From: Candidatus Woykebacteria bacterium RBG_13_40_15
GTDB taxonomy: Bacteria; Patescibacteria; Microgenomatia; Woykebacterales; RBG-16-39-9b
Assembly (NCBI GenBank): GCA_001816655.1
Contig: MHCP01000002.1
Location: 1-6,433, forward strand
Length of the DNA: 6,433 nt
Direction: 5' to 3'
Shown: positions 5,576 to 6,433 of the stretch, piece after piece
Layout: the number at the start of each line of letters is the position of its first letter
Position numbering within the stretch: the stretch's first letter is position 1
Position numbers and translations under genes: made by a program
The notes under the pieces: model-generated
What the model saw: only the letters and a program-made list of their open reading frames with translations
What the model was told of the DNA's origin: nothing
Databases searched by the model: none

Positions 5576-6433
5576 TCAAGAAATTAAATCAGCAAATTTA
5601 TGCCAGACTCGGCCAACAAAATCTTTTTGATCTATCCGTAGGTAGTCCCACCCTTGCTTCGTCAGTTTTGTAGCAAAATCAGCCCATTCTTTGGCTCTTT
5701 TATCTTTAAACTGGACATCTACATCTTCCCGTCCCTTAGTTTCTACCACGAATGTAGCAGACTTAGTCTTGACCACAAAATCAGGTATGTAGTGCCTTAA
5801 AAAGCCACTTTGGTCAGTGTAAGGGATTTTCAGCTTCAGAGTCCTTGTATCATTTTTGATAAAAGAAAGTACGTCTTCAGCTCTATCAAAAAACCTCGCA
5901 ACCTCAGCCTCAAAATCATTTTCAATAGGTAAGAGATTGAGAATGGTCTTCTTTGTGTCAATCGCTTTTCTGGACCAAGCAAAAGGTTTTATTTCGGAGG
6001 CTTTCACCTCTTCACCAGACCATTCGACCTCCTCCATAACCGTGGTAAGGTTGTTAATGGCGTTTACGAAGTTTTCTAAAAGGATTTTCCTAACCACCGC
6101 GTTGTTAAGTTTCTTCAGGGTTTCCTCATCTGAAATATTTGCTTTTTTATCGAATAAGTAACTTTCGATGTAATCCTTTACTATCGGAACTATTTTATGA
6201 AATTGACCAGGTACTCTAGCGCGCTTCAAAATAGCATTTGTGATTGAGGAGATATAAATTTCTGGTTGATCGGCATAAGGAAACTTTAAAATCTCTTCTT
6301 CCTCGATCTTTTCAGTCAGTAAGTCTCTTTTCCGCAGCACAACATCAAGTGTTTCAAGCGTACCGTACTTAAACTGCCTAGATGGTAGATCTTCCGCTTT
6401 TAGCTTCTCTAAAGGCTTTACAGAGTGTGTCCG
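5576..6433 (-). CDS. C-terminal part of a type III restriction (Res)-like endonuclease/helicase, 5' end outside window
   Basis: The frame is open without a stop to the right edge, so the gene continues beyond the window; GTG at 6340 is an internal codon, not a believable start. At least 285 residues are seen. Counting from that GTG, residues about 140-225 hold a PD-(D/E)xK nuclease fold as in type III Res subunits: E144 in NDFEAEVARFF, P186-D187 in RHYIPDFVV, then E200-x-K202 in VVETKGRED, followed by KDKRAKEW. Such proteins join this nuclease to an N-terminal superfamily 2 helicase that translocates DNA; that part and any methylase gene would lie to the right. The catalytic residues are intact. 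The protein could instead be a helicase-nuclease of another defence system. It reads toward the topoisomerase genes but is separated from them by a promoter and a terminator. Confidence 0.85.
   Translation of the reverse strand, partial: RTHSVKPLEKLKAEDLPSRQFKYGTLETLDVVLRKRDLLTEKIEEEEILKFPYADQPEIYISSITNAILKRARVPGQFHKIVPIVKDYIESYLFDKKANISDEETLKKLNNAVVRKILLENFVNAINNLTTVMEEVEWSGEEVKASEIKPFAWSRKAIDTKKTILNLLPIENDFEAEVARFFDRAEDVLSFIKNDTRTLKLKIPYTDQSGFLRHYIPDFVVKTKSATFVVETKGREDVDVQFKDKRAKEWADFATKLTKQGWDYLRIDQKDFVGRVWHKFADLIS

Noticed and set aside
1..6433. CRISPR array, tRNA or rRNA genes, insertion sequence
   Set aside because: No regularly spaced repeats, no tRNA T-arm consensus in a cloverleaf context, no rRNA-like stretch and no transposase were found on either strand.

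Overview
The window looks like an accessory, mobile-element-type region of a moderately AT-rich bacterium. TGA is used as a stop (topoisomerase B-like gene and restriction-type gene) and genes carry Shine-Dalgarno sites, so this is bacterial-style expression with the standard code; UGA-recoding lineages can be excluded. I cannot place the organism further from sequence alone. The gene style would suit a Patescibacteria/CPR or Bacillota-like genome, but that is a weak impression.

Layout. On the left, on the + strand, lies a complete tyrosine recombinase/integrase (41-997). A 28-bp dif-like inverted repeat and a sigma70-type promoter sit directly in front of it. It is followed by a complete Fic-domain protein with an N-terminal self-inhibitory motif and a C-terminal MerR-like helix-turn-helix (1054-2082). 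From 2083 to 2652 there is no gene. Most of that gap (about 2213-2558) is dense in perfect hairpins arranged as a multibranch domain, and G-U wobbles indicate a + strand RNA; I do not recognise the family. A further AT-rich dyad and a weak terminator follow.

The right half is all on the - strand. A restriction-type gene (5576-6433, 5' end outside the window) ends in the PD-(D/E)xK nuclease domain of type III restriction (Res) subunits. After its stop comes a consensus promoter (TTGACA, 17 nt, TATAAT at 5502-5530). Next is a compact RNA element (about 5405-5495) in which a 20-pair terminator hairpin with a U5 tract has a loop complementary to the RNA segment just before it, giving a pseudoknot or a switch. 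A leader with a possible 34-codon ORF then leads to two overlapping genes for a type IIB DNA topoisomerase: a GHKL ATPase B-like subunit (3860-5182) and a Spo11/Topo VI-A-like subunit (2653-3867) with catalytic Tyr and Toprim acidic residues intact.

Working together (inference). The B and A subunits should form an ATP-driven Topo VI/VIII-like enzyme, made in stoichiometric amounts through an 8-nt overlap. It is controlled by its own strong promoter and probably by the structured leader. The neighbouring Res-type nuclease/translocase, the integrase and the Fic protein suggest a mobile defence or maintenance island. The least explained items are the RNA at 2213-2558, the pseudoknot/terminator element at 5405-5495, and the B/A junction, where the usual end of a B subunit seems to have moved to the start of A.
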